Positions 18,452 to 27,285 of a stretch of DNA of 64,000 nt are shown in pieces. Source of the stretch: Bacteroidota bacterium. GTDB taxonomy: Bacteria > Bacteroidota > Bacteroidia > NS11-12g > UBA955. The stretch lies in NCBI GenBank assembly GCA_030834125.1, contig JAURFW010000002.1:64289-128288 (forward strand), given 5' to 3'. The position numbers were made by a program, and so were the translations under genes. How positions within the stretch are numbered: the first letter of the stretch is position 1; the number at the start of each line of letters is the position of its first letter. Under the pieces are notes generated by a model. That model saw nothing but the letters and a program-made list of their open reading frames with translations. It did not search any database and was not told where the DNA came from.

Positions 18452-20374
18452 CTATTTAGACTGTTCGTAGTGATACTTGGATTTGTCAATTTCTCCAACC
18501 TTTAGAAATAATTCTGAGAGATATAAATGAGCTAATTTTTGCCTTGGATTTAATTCTAAAACTTTTTGCCAACAAGATTTTGCCTCTGAATAATTTACTT
18601 CCAAATAGTAGATCGTACCCCTATTGAGCCATGTTAATTCGTGTTTTTTAGCAATTTCTAGCTGCTTCTCTAATATTTCTTTAGCCTTATTTATTTGTTT
18701 AGCTCTAATCAATGCATTGGCATACTCAACACCGATATCTAAATCCTTAGGTTTACGGTCAAATGCCATTTTGTAATAATTCAGTGCCTTTGGCAAATCA
18801 TCAACTGCATCATATGCCTTTGCAATTCTATAATTTGTCCATTCATTTAATGAAGAATTTGCCATTTTTGCATTATTTATTATTCCTTTCCAATCTCTTT
18901 TTAAAAAATAATAGTGAATCCATTGTTCATACTGAGAGTTTTCTGATTTTAATAATGTCAATGCTTTATCCAAATAGAAAGTATTAGGATCAAATTTTTC
19001 AAAATAGCTCAGGTATGCTTTAATTTTCGTTAATTTATTGGTCTTTTTGTTATTTACTGAATACAATCCAAGTAGTTTGCCCTTTTCTGGAAATTTAGAA
19101 TCTTTTTTAGGACGTTGGATTTTGTGATCGTGTACCATTACATGTGGTATATCTTCCGCGGAACTTGGAGGCATATGGCAAGAAACACAATTTGCAGTTA
19201 TTTGTGGAGTTTTACTACAAGAAAATAAGGTGGATTTATTTGAGTTTTCAAAATGGCAGGATCTACAATTATTATTAAATGTTTCAATTTTGGTTTCTTT
19301 TACACTTATATGAGGGTTATGACAGTTGATACAGGTGAAATTGATGTTTGCGTTATACGACTCTGTATTTTTCTCCTTATTACTAATAATAAAACATTGA
19401 CTTTTTTGAAATCTATCAGCATGTCCTGCCATCACAAAGTAATCTGTATTTTCATATTGGGGCATGAAAACTTCAAAAACGTTTTTAAGAGGCATGCCGG
19501 GTCTGAAGTCAGTAAATGATTTACCCTCTTTCAAAACGTTATTTCCTTGTAGGTGGCATCTTTGGCAAATATCTACTTGTAAGCTGTAGGGAAGGCGTTT
19601 AGGATTAACGATACTGCGATCAGCATATTTACTTGTATCAATAATTATTCCTTGTTTTTTTTGTGCAACATGTAGCTCTCCTGGTCCATGACATCTCTCA
19701 CAATCTATACCTAAGGGGATTTTAGAAAATAAATTACGTGCTTCATTTAATGGTATTGGCATTGCATTATGGCAACTCATACACTCCATGTCAATCTTCC
19801 TATTAAAACCACTATTATTAGTTCTAAATCCGGGTGGTAAATCCCAAATTCCTTTTTGAGAATAAAATGTTAATGGTGCCTGATAAATGTATCCTTCATC
19901 TAACCAAAAATGAGAGTTTGTGTGCTGACCACTTCCAATAATATAGGGGATGAACTCTTCACGTTGGTATTCAATTTTATTACTTCTGGAATTAATTGAA
20001 TATTGACGAATGAATAAACTATCATTCTTCCAATGAGCTTTGTAATATAGATTTAATATTGAGTCAAAGACTATATCAGTATTTCTGCCATTTATAAATT
20101 TACCAACAGACTTTTCTTGATTTGCGAGGCCAAAACTTTGGCCCATTCCCGTATGTAAAAAAGTAGAATGAATATCGGAATGACAAACTTTACATTCACT
20201 CATTCCTACATAATTAACAGTGTCGTGCAGGTTTAAAAAAAAGGAGGTATCGGAAGATTCTAATTTTTCATTGCTAGTGACACAATTACTCAACCAGTAC
20301 GGGGTGCTGAAAGAAGCTAAACCTAAGAACAGAATAACACCTTTATTGAAGAGTTTTGCAATAGAAAGTTGCAT
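18452..20374 (-). CDS. Seven-haem c-type cytochrome with C-terminal TPR domain
   Basis: The ATG at 20374 is preferred to an upstream TTG at 20395. The 640-residue protein has a hydrophobic export segment (about 10-28) and seven CxxCH haem sites starting at Cys 61, 198, 225, 270, 348, 370 and 396. From about residue 450 to the end it has TPR-type helices (LNYYKMAFDRKPKDLDIG, then two more). The N-terminal half resembles cytochrome c554/NrfA-like multihaem proteins; the exact family is unnamed to me. It should be periplasmic and redox-active. It follows a rhodanese gene closely and a T9SS substrate gene before that. The substrate is unknown. Confidence 0.85.
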   Translation of the reverse strand: MQLSIAKLFNKGVILFLGLASFSTPYWLSNCVTSNEKLESSDTSFFLNLHDTVNYVGMSECKVCHSDIHSTFLHTGMGQSFGLANQEKSVGKFINGRNTDIVFDSILNLYYKAHWKNDSLFIRQYSINSRSNKIEYQREEFIPYIIGSGQHTNSHFWLDEGYIYQAPLTFYSQKGIWDLPPGFRTNNSGFNRKIDMECMSCHNAMPIPLNEARNLFSKIPLGIDCERCHGPGELHVAQKKQGIIIDTSKYADRSIVNPKRLPYSLQVDICQRCHLQGNNVLKEGKSFTDFRPGMPLKNVFEVFMPQYENTDYFVMAGHADRFQKSQCFIISNKEKNTESYNANINFTCINCHNPHISVKETKIETFNNNCRSCHFENSNKSTLFSCSKTPQITANCVSCHMPPSSAEDIPHVMVHDHKIQRPKKDSKFPEKGKLLGLYSVNNKKTNKLTKIKAYLSYFEKFDPNTFYLDKALTLLKSENSQYEQWIHYYFLKRDWKGIINNAKMANSSLNEWTNYRIAKAYDAVDDLPKALNYYKMAFDRKPKDLDIGVEYANALIRAKQINKAKEILEKQLEIAKKHELTWLNRGTIYYLEVNYSEAKSCWQKVLELNPRQKLAHLYLSELFLKVGEIDKSKYHYEQSK

Positions 20375-20398
20375 CCTCTCAAAAATACGAAACAATAA

Positions 20399-20707
20399 TT
20401 AATCAGGGAATTCTCTTTGCCAATCTAATACTCCTCCAATGAGATTTCTGACATTATTAAACCCATTTTGAAGTAAAAATTGTTGTGCAGCTGCACTTCT
20501 CCCGCCACTTTTGCAATGAATAATTATTTCTTCAGACTTTAAATGTTCAATTTCAGATAATCTAGAAGGTAATTCCCCCAAAGGTATTAATGAGCCACCC
20601 AAATTAAATTCCTCGTATTCATAAGATTCACGGACATCAATTAGATTGATTTTATTTCCATTATCCATTTTTTGTTTTAGTTTGATAACTGAAATATCTT
20701 CTACCAT
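20399..20707 (-). CDS. Single-domain rhodanese-like protein
   Basis: The 102-residue protein is one rhodanese domain: LIDVRESYEYEEFNLGGSL near the start, then the active loop IIIHCKSGGRSA with catalytic Cys65. It has no signal peptide, so it is probably a cytoplasmic sulfurtransferase or persulfide carrier. It lies four bases after the T9SS-protein gene and 24 bases before the multihaem cytochrome start, so the three are likely one transcript. Confidence 0.9.
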   Translation of the reverse strand: MVEDISVIKLKQKMDNGNKINLIDVRESYEYEEFNLGGSLIPLGELPSRLSEIEHLKSEEIIIHCKSGGRSAAAQQFLLQNGFNNVRNLIGGVLDWQREFPD

Positions 20708-20711
20708 AATT

Positions 20712-22679
20712 TTATTTTTTTATGAAGCTTGAAGATCTAAGTTTTCCATTCTTTAAATAAGTATGAATGTAGTAAATTCCATTGGGAAGCTCATATACAC
20801 CAATTGTTGATCTTTGCGATACCTTAATAGTTTGACCTTGCGAATTACAAATCCTGTAATGATCTGCTAATTGAGGTTGATCAGACTCAACGTGTATGAA
20901 ATCTGAAGTGGGATTGGGGTATACTTTAATATGTACAGAGGGTGAAGCCGTTGTGTGAAAAATAAAATCTTTAGATTCTCCGAACAACATTCTAATCATT
21001 GGCGTACCTTTAACCGAATAATCAGCATATTCCCAACTACCCAATAAATTATAGAATAAATGTGGGTTGCGGCCACCAGAATTATCAAATCTGTAGTTAT
21101 TGTCGTATCCAACGTTTAATACGTATGGCATTGTTTGTATCCAACCAACATAATATTGTCCGGCAAGTAAGAATATTGTACTGTCAAAAAAGAAATAATG
21201 AAAATGATTGATACTATCTCTATATATAGGGTGGTCGACAGGAAACTCATATATCAATTCATCTTGGTTGTCTGTTCCACCAATTGGAGATAGCTTCCTC
21301 CAAACTCTAAGTTTAAAACTTCTATATGCAACGTCTTCCTTAGTTTGAGTAAAATACATAGAGATACCCTTTAAAGAATCACTCTGGAGTGTATTGAACT
21401 CCATTGCAAATTGTCCTTTAATATTACCTAAGTATGCGTAATCTAACCCAAATCCACCCTCAGCTGAACCATCATCATAACTGTACCAAGGGCCAAAAGT
21501 ATGTTTGGATTCTATTCTATTATTATTGGTTCCCGCGTCGTAATACTCCGGGGTATTATCATTACTTCTCGGATCAATCATAACTTTAAAATTCAACTCA
21601 GGATTACTACCGATTAAGGTATCAATAAATGGAATTTCGAAGGATTCCATGGAGTCATTTAATGGCAAAATATTTCTTGAACTTTGTGCAAAATCTTGCT
21701 CAAATAGTTTGGTGCCGCTTCCATTGGAAATAGATAAATAATAACGCGTTTGGACTGTATTTGAATTATTCAAATTTTTCACCCACAATTTAGATTTTCC
21801 CGCAAAAACTTGACCGGGATGGTTTTTAAAGTGAGAATAAGGGACATTAGAAAAATATCGAAATATGCCAGGCTCCAATTTGGTTAATCCTACATCTTCA
21901 ATATCGGAAACATTCCATTGACGTTTTTTATCCATGCGGATGTAATCAATATGCCAATGATTGAGATTACCTGTGGCTTTTGTGTAGTTTACCCATCTAA
22001 ATTGAAAATCAGGAATTAAGTAGTCCATTTCATCTACAACAATAAATACCTCTTGAAAGTCATTTCGGGATTGCCCTCCAACGGACCAAACTCGTTTCCA
22101 AGTATTATTTTTTCCTTTGAAAAATAGTACCAAAGAGTCTTCCGGTTCAGGAATGTCTCCAATTCCTTGTGCCTGATAAAAAAAACTAAGAACAATATTA
22201 TCCGTCAATTTGTACGGAAATGTTGTTCCTCCCACTTTGTAAAACTGTAGGTTAATGGGCTGAGAGGTTAAACTATCTGCGAATACAGAGGTGTTTTTAT
22301 TTAGAGTGGTATATGGATTTCCAAACTCATTGATATGATCAAAAGTAGCAACCTGTTGATTCGGGGCATTAACTCCAAACGAATTATTTATCCAAACTTG
22401 TCTGTCTGTCCATCTATTTTTAGAAGGAAAGCCAAACTGTTCTGAAAAGTCCTCGAAGAAGGGCAGAGTTAGTGTGTCAGAGATTGCCCAAGCAAAAACT
22501 GTTCTCCCATTATGCAGTTCAATTTGCTTTGAGTGCTCACGGTGTTTTATTGGTGTAACTGTTAAACCTTGTCCAAAAAGATTAATTGAAATATTGCATA
22601 ATGCTAAAATGAAAAACAAACAATGTCCAATGTTTTTAAATTTGAATATGAGGCTAAAGTATTTCTTTTTTATCATCAT
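20712..22679 (-). CDS. Secreted protein with T9SS type A sorting domain
   Basis: The 655-residue protein has a signal peptide (a long basic start, then a hydrophobic core ending near NLFGQ at residue 36). The body is beta-rich with no enzyme motif that I recognise. The last 75 residues are a Por-type sorting tail: VKVYPNPTSDFIHVES, then ICNSQGQTI and ELPNGIYYIHT. Such tails direct export through T9SS and are cleaved at the surface. It is the first gene of an apparent operon with the rhodanese and the seven-haem cytochrome. Two ATGs overlap at the start. Confidence 0.85.
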   Translation of the reverse strand: MMIKKKYFSLIFKFKNIGHCLFFILALCNISINLFGQGLTVTPIKHREHSKQIELHNGRTVFAWAISDTLTLPFFEDFSEQFGFPSKNRWTDRQVWINNSFGVNAPNQQVATFDHINEFGNPYTTLNKNTSVFADSLTSQPINLQFYKVGGTTFPYKLTDNIVLSFFYQAQGIGDIPEPEDSLVLFFKGKNNTWKRVWSVGGQSRNDFQEVFIVVDEMDYLIPDFQFRWVNYTKATGNLNHWHIDYIRMDKKRQWNVSDIEDVGLTKLEPGIFRYFSNVPYSHFKNHPGQVFAGKSKLWVKNLNNSNTVQTRYYLSISNGSGTKLFEQDFAQSSRNILPLNDSMESFEIPFIDTLIGSNPELNFKVMIDPRSNDNTPEYYDAGTNNNRIESKHTFGPWYSYDDGSAEGGFGLDYAYLGNIKGQFAMEFNTLQSDSLKGISMYFTQTKEDVAYRSFKLRVWRKLSPIGGTDNQDELIYEFPVDHPIYRDSINHFHYFFFDSTIFLLAGQYYVGWIQTMPYVLNVGYDNNYRFDNSGGRNPHLFYNLLGSWEYADYSVKGTPMIRMLFGESKDFIFHTTASPSVHIKVYPNPTSDFIHVESDQPQLADHYRICNSQGQTIKVSQRSTIGVYELPNGIYYIHTYLKNGKLRSSSFIKK

Positions 22680-22727
22680 AAAACCACAAACCCACCTCGC
22701 GTAGGCACATGCATAACGTTACAATAA

Positions 22728-22735
22728 CAAAAATA
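22728..22735 (-). promoter_or_regulatory. -7 promoter box for the T9SS-protein/rhodanese/cytochrome operon
   Basis: TATTTTTG on the reverse strand, an exact TAnnTTTG match, lies 49 bases before the start of the T9SS-substrate gene in the gap after the PASTA gene. Confidence 0.5.
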
Positions 22736-22754
22736 TTGTATTTAACTGATTTTT

Positions 22755-23348
22755 TTAAATTCCAAGGTCAGGAATCATGTTAATTGAGTCATTCTGTAAT
22801 GAATCTAACTCGGGAAATTTAGAACGATCCGTAGAGGCAACAGTCAAATCAATTACACTCCCTTTTGGGATTAATGTTCCTGGACGAAGCGTATCTCCTC
22901 GATAAAATTGAGTTAATACTAAATTGTTTCCAATTTCATCATAAGCGGTAATGATTTTACCGACTTTCAATCCCTTATTTTTCATTACAGCCTGTGCGAG
23001 GGTGAAACTCATATCAACGAATTTTGGAGCACTTACAGTTGGAGTTTTTCCTGTGTTTATGGTCAAGTAAATTGTACGACCGTTTTTAACATCAGTTTTT
23101 GCTTCTGGATTCTGAGTAACGATGCTTAAGGGTAGTGCCTTTTCAATATACGTCGAATCATTGATAATAGGATTTAAACCGTTCTTTTCTAAAGTGATTT
23201 TAGCTTCATCAAAAGACATTCCTCTTACATCAGGAACTTGAATATATTGATTATGATTAGTATACCAAGAAAGAACTGATAAGGCACAAAATAGAAGTGC
23301 CACTGCCAACACAAAAATCAAGGCAATATTGATAAAAAAGTTTTTCAA
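22755..23348 (-). CDS. PASTA-domain membrane protein
   Basis: The 197-residue protein has an N-terminal membrane helix (about 6-28) and two PASTA domains (about 37-101 and 103-175), then a short Asp/Asn-rich tail. PASTA domains bind peptidoglycan stem peptides or muropeptides. No kinase domain is attached. The reading begins with TTG one base after the tandem ligase stop; I see no in-frame ATG that keeps the membrane helix, so TTG is likely the true start, with translational coupling. In this phylum a PASTA protein next to Ddl is a common arrangement. Confidence 0.88.
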   Translation of the reverse strand: MKNFFINIALIFVLAVALLFCALSVLSWYTNHNQYIQVPDVRGMSFDEAKITLEKNGLNPIINDSTYIEKALPLSIVTQNPEAKTDVKNGRTIYLTINTGKTPTVSAPKFVDMSFTLAQAVMKNKGLKVGKIITAYDEIGNNLVLTQFYRGDTLRPGTLIPKGSVIDLTVASTDRSKFPELDSLQNDSINMIPDLGI

Positions 23349-23349
23349 A

Positions 23350-26058
23350 TTAGCTGTTTATTAGAGAGTTCCTATTTTTCCCAAAGTTCAATATTTCTCT
23401 TATAAAATCAAAGGGCTTGTAACCATTTATCGCCGCTTGGTGATAAATGCAAGTAGCGGGCGTCATGCCTGGTAATGAATTTATTTCGATGATATAAATT
23501 TTCACTTCTTGGTTCTTATAAATTTTAACAAATGCATCAATTCTGCAGTATCCTGTTACCTTTAAGGTTTTTGCTACTTCTTTTAGTGTATTTCTTACCT
23601 CTCGAGAAATGCGATTTTGATCATCTGGATTTTTAGAGAATCTGGAAGGAGTTAGATTTTGACCCTCACCTGCAAGGAATTTTTCCTCCAAAGACAGTAT
23701 CTCAGATTCTGCCAATGATTCTGAAGGTTCAAAAACTTCATATTGTATTTTACCATCTGAATCAAAATGAGTTAGCAGACCTCCCGTTACCTCTAAAAAG
23801 TGATCACAATCACCTTTTTCAATGAATTCCTCTATTAATACTTCAGACTTTATTGGTATTTCATCATTTTTCCCAATTTTCAATCGATTAATTAATTCAT
23901 CGTCTAACTCAATTTTATCTCTAAAAATCAACTTCAAGAAATCTAGAAGTTCCTGCTCATTTTTTATTTTACGTACCGCTGCAGAACAACCATCATCTGA
24001 AGGCTTTGCTATTAATGGAAATTCAAATGTTTTGCTTATTTGCTTTATACTATGCCATTCGTCTTTAAAGAAATCTGTTTTTTGAATAAGTGTATGTTTT
24101 GCAACATTAAAACCGGCATTTGCTAATACTTCGTTTGTTTCGTATTTATTTATCGTAATCTCTGAGCTATGGCTTTCAGAGCCGTTAAAATAAATACCTA
24201 TTTCTTGTAAGTCTTTTTGTAATCTTCCGTCTTCCCCAGGCCTTCCATGAAGTGCAATGAACACTCCGTTTGCTTTTGTTTTTAATTCAGGTAGTGAAAT
24301 TGGAGAAGATTGGTAGTTCATTCCAATAGATCCAAATTTATCCGTAATACTTCTTGCTTCTTCTCTAATTTGATTGATTAGTGGATGGTCTGACGGATTG
24401 AGAATTTTGTATTTGATGTCGTCGGCGTTATCCTTAAGCATGATGTGAATTGGAAGTGTATGAAGTTGGTAGGTATTTGAGTCACCGGTTAAGAAAATTG
24501 GCATTGCATTGAAATCTGCACTAGAACTAATTTTTTCATAAATATTTCTGCCAGATTCCATACTAATATGTCGCTCAAAACTATATCCCCCCATAATGAT
24601 TCCAATTGTTTCTTTTTCGTCGTTTTCGTTATCGTTTTGAATCCTATTCACAAGGGTGCTCCACAGAGGCTGAAATTGATTTCCATTCGGATGGTTTTGA
24701 ACTCTTACTTTTAATGACGTGTAAATAATAAAACTTAGAAACTGGCTTGGGTTTAATCCAACTTCGGCGGCTTGATGAAAGAAGAAAGAACTTGGCATCA
24801 TTCCTGAGGTTGTGTTTGGATCATTCAAATATATTTCTCCATCTGAGGTAATAAAACCGTCAATTCTAGCATATACTTCAAACCCAAAATATTTATATAG
24901 TCTCGTGCAAGCTTCTCGAATTTTCTGGATTTGATCATCCGGTATTTCAATAGGTGTGACTTTTCTGCTTAAACCCGGAAGATATTTACTGCGGTAATCA
25001 AAAAGATCTCCTGTTTTACGTATTTCTGTAGGAGGAAGAGCTAATGCGGTACCATCTAAGTTTTCGATTACGATACAACTAAACTCTTTCCCTTCGATGT
25101 AGGATTCAATAATGACTTCTGATTCGCTATCACTAGAAATTATTTCAATTTTCCCAGATTTTTTATTAATGAAACTCAACAACTCTTGAGGTTGTTGAAT
25201 TACTTCATCACCCACGGAAACAGGTAATCCAAATCCGCTTCTAATATCGGTAAACTCTTTAATACATTGGATTTGTTCGCTTGAAGATTTGATATTAAAG
25301 TCATCACAATCCAAATGCATTTTAAAGAATCCAAGATCAATGGCATTACAGAATTCATCAAAATCTAAATTCTTTATTACAGTTACTCCAAGTGAAGAAC
25401 CTTGGTGGGCCGGTTTAATAACTAATTTCTCACCAACGGTTTGAATTGCTTCTTGGTAGAATTGGTGTTTCTGAATATTATCGAAATTATCCCAATCATT
25501 ATTAGTGATACTCGTGAAATTATTAATGTATATACCAGCTTCTAATTGAAGTTTCTTCTGTAATTTTTTATTTATTCCTAACGATGAAGCAAATATTCCA
25601 GACCCACTGTAAGGAATATTAAACCATTCCAGCATCCCTTGGATACTGCCGTCTTCGCCGAAAGTTCCATGTAAAGCTAAAAAAGCAAAATCAATCAATT
25701 CATTGAGATCATCCCACTTTACAGGTGTACCTATCTTTTTGAGAATCTCTAGTTCTAATTTTTTACGAGTAGTTTTGGGGATGTCGGGTGATAATTCATT
25801 AAGATTTTCTGCATATAACTGAAATCCAAAGGGTAGTTCAGGTAGATATTCTACTGGAGGGTAAAAGTCTTTAATGCTGCCTTTGTAAATGTTCTCCCAA
25901 TTTAATTCAGTAATATTGCCAAAACTATCAACAAATAACGGTATTGGTTCAAAAATAGATTTGTCGAGATTGTCATAAATAGTTCTACCGCCTGCAAACG
26001 AGACCTCTCTTTCTCTAGATTGTCCTCCAAAAAAAATTCCAATTCGGATTTTAGTCAT
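23350..26058 (-). CDS. Tandem fusion of two D-alanine-D-alanine ligase-like domains
   Basis: At 902 residues it is almost three times a normal Ddl. Domain 1 (about 1-455) has GGQSRE (11-16), HGTFGEDG (130-137), KPAHQGSS (215-222), the omega-loop pair K358-Y359, RID (398-400) and DPN (413-415) where Ddl has ExN. Domain 2 (about 484-893) has GGYSFE (490-495), HGRPGEDG (604-611), KPSDDGCS (685-692) in place of the GSS loop, K793-F794 in the omega-loop, RID (839-841) and an intact EIN (858-860). So each half keeps some sites and alters others. It probably makes the D-Ala-D-Ala of the peptidoglycan stem; which half is active is unknown. The PASTA gene follows. Confidence 0.85.
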   Translation of the reverse strand: MTKIRIGIFFGGQSREREVSFAGGRTIYDNLDKSIFEPIPLFVDSFGNITELNWENIYKGSIKDFYPPVEYLPELPFGFQLYAENLNELSPDIPKTTRKKLELEILKKIGTPVKWDDLNELIDFAFLALHGTFGEDGSIQGMLEWFNIPYSGSGIFASSLGINKKLQKKLQLEAGIYINNFTSITNNDWDNFDNIQKHQFYQEAIQTVGEKLVIKPAHQGSSLGVTVIKNLDFDEFCNAIDLGFFKMHLDCDDFNIKSSSEQIQCIKEFTDIRSGFGLPVSVGDEVIQQPQELLSFINKKSGKIEIISSDSESEVIIESYIEGKEFSCIVIENLDGTALALPPTEIRKTGDLFDYRSKYLPGLSRKVTPIEIPDDQIQKIREACTRLYKYFGFEVYARIDGFITSDGEIYLNDPNTTSGMMPSSFFFHQAAEVGLNPSQFLSFIIYTSLKVRVQNHPNGNQFQPLWSTLVNRIQNDNENDEKETIGIIMGGYSFERHISMESGRNIYEKISSSADFNAMPIFLTGDSNTYQLHTLPIHIMLKDNADDIKYKILNPSDHPLINQIREEARSITDKFGSIGMNYQSSPISLPELKTKANGVFIALHGRPGEDGRLQKDLQEIGIYFNGSESHSSEITINKYETNEVLANAGFNVAKHTLIQKTDFFKDEWHSIKQISKTFEFPLIAKPSDDGCSAAVRKIKNEQELLDFLKLIFRDKIELDDELINRLKIGKNDEIPIKSEVLIEEFIEKGDCDHFLEVTGGLLTHFDSDGKIQYEVFEPSESLAESEILSLEEKFLAGEGQNLTPSRFSKNPDDQNRISREVRNTLKEVAKTLKVTGYCRIDAFVKIYKNQEVKIYIIEINSLPGMTPATCIYHQAAINGYKPFDFIREILNFGKNRNSLINS

Positions 26059-26063
26059 CGTAA

Positions 26064-26071
26064 CAAAAATA
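26064..26071 (-). promoter_or_regulatory. -7 promoter box for the tandem ligase gene
   Basis: TATTTTTG on the reverse strand, an exact TAnnTTTG match, lies six bases before the ATG. It would give a nearly leaderless mRNA. Confidence 0.5.
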
Positions 26072-26220
26072 AGTCAAAAGGGAGGTTTGGTCGTTTTAAT
26101 GCTCATCAAATTGTTGTTACTTTGTACACAAGCTTCTGTAGATTGATAATTGATAGGTTCAATTACTGCAATTTATTGATAGTTGAATAGTGTAACAATA
26201 ATAGGACGTGTTAAAAAATC

Positions 26221-27285
26221 ATGGAAAATGAACCCATTAAAATAGCCATTACGCAAGGAGATCCCAATGGAGTGGGAATGGAAATTATTCTAAGAATGTT
26301 CCAAAGTGAAATGATGTACAAATATGCTACACCTGTAGTATATGCGTCTCCGGGTACATTTTCCTACTACAAAAAGGCGTTAGAATTAGAGCAGCCTAGT
26401 TATCATTTAGTTCAAAGTGCGAAAGAAGCAGTCTCTGGGAAGTTGAACTTAGTTGTGGGTTCCGAAGATAAAGTGGAGATTACTACAGGTATTGCAGGTC
26501 CTGAGGCGGGGAAGCAAGCTTTAGATTGCCTGCAAAAAGCGCTCGACGACTCTGAAAATTATGATGCATTAGTTACTGCGCCTTTAGATAAAAGTACTGT
26601 AGCAGAACATCATAAAGGTTTTAGTGGACATACTGGTTATATCGCTAACTTCTTTGGAATAGATAATTATTGCATGTTTTTGGTAAGTGAAGAGTTGAAA
26701 ACGGGCTTAGTAACCGAACATGTTGCTGTTTCAGAAATTGCTAAACATTTAAATTCAGACAGAATCATTAATAAAGTTCATGTAGTATATAATTCGCTCC
26801 GTGAGGATTTCAATATTTTAAAGCCACGTATTGCGGTTTTAGGACTTAACCCACATGCTGGTGATAATGGTTTGTTAGGGAAGGAAGAGCAAACTATAAT
26901 TCAACCTGCAATAAAGCAGCTTTTTGAACAAGAAAAGTTGGTTTTTGGTCCGTATTCGGCGGATAGTTTTTTTGGAAGCGGTCAATACAAACAATTTGAT
27001 GCTGTTGTTGCCATGTATCACGATCAAGGACTTATCCCGTTTAAATCAATGGCGTTTTATGAAGGAGTTAACTACACAGCAGGTTTGCCAATTGTTAGAA
27101 CGAGCCCAGATCATGGAACTGCCTACAGTTTAGCGGGAAAGGGTACTGCAGATCTTCAAAGTATGCGTAATGCATATTTTGAGGCTATTCATATTGTAAA
27201 AAATAAGAAACAGTTCTATAAAGATTTCGAAAACCCACTACCATTTGCCGAATTACGCCGCGAACGATTTAGAATTGATTTTTAA
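26221..27285 (+). CDS. pdxA: 4-hydroxythreonine-4-phosphate dehydrogenase
   Basis: The 354-residue enzyme of pyridoxal phosphate synthesis has the TQGDPNGVGMEI start, FSGHTGY (134-140) and the metal ligands H167, H212 and H267, one residue off from the E. coli positions I recall (166, 211, 266). The signature PIVRTSPDHGTAY is intact. It oxidises 4-phosphohydroxy-L-threonine with NAD. The upstream 160 bases hold no obvious promoter box. The last 17 bases overlap the convergent hydrolase gene. Confidence 0.95.
   Translation: MENEPIKIAITQGDPNGVGMEIILRMFQSEMMYKYATPVVYASPGTFSYYKKALELEQPSYHLVQSAKEAVSGKLNLVVGSEDKVEITTGIAGPEAGKQALDCLQKALDDSENYDALVTAPLDKSTVAEHHKGFSGHTGYIANFFGIDNYCMFLVSEELKTGLVTEHVAVSEIAKHLNSDRIINKVHVVYNSLREDFNILKPRIAVLGLNPHAGDNGLLGKEEQTIIQPAIKQLFEQEKLVFGPYSADSFFGSGQYKQFDAVVAMYHDQGLIPFKSMAFYEGVNYTAGLPIVRTSPDHGTAYSLAGKGTADLQSMRNAYFEAIHIVKNKKQFYKDFENPLPFAELRRERFRIDF

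Noticed and set aside
26072-26220. Riboswitch or small RNA in the gap before pdxA
   Set aside because: The stretch is AT-rich with only weak short repeats and no stable stem or known motif.
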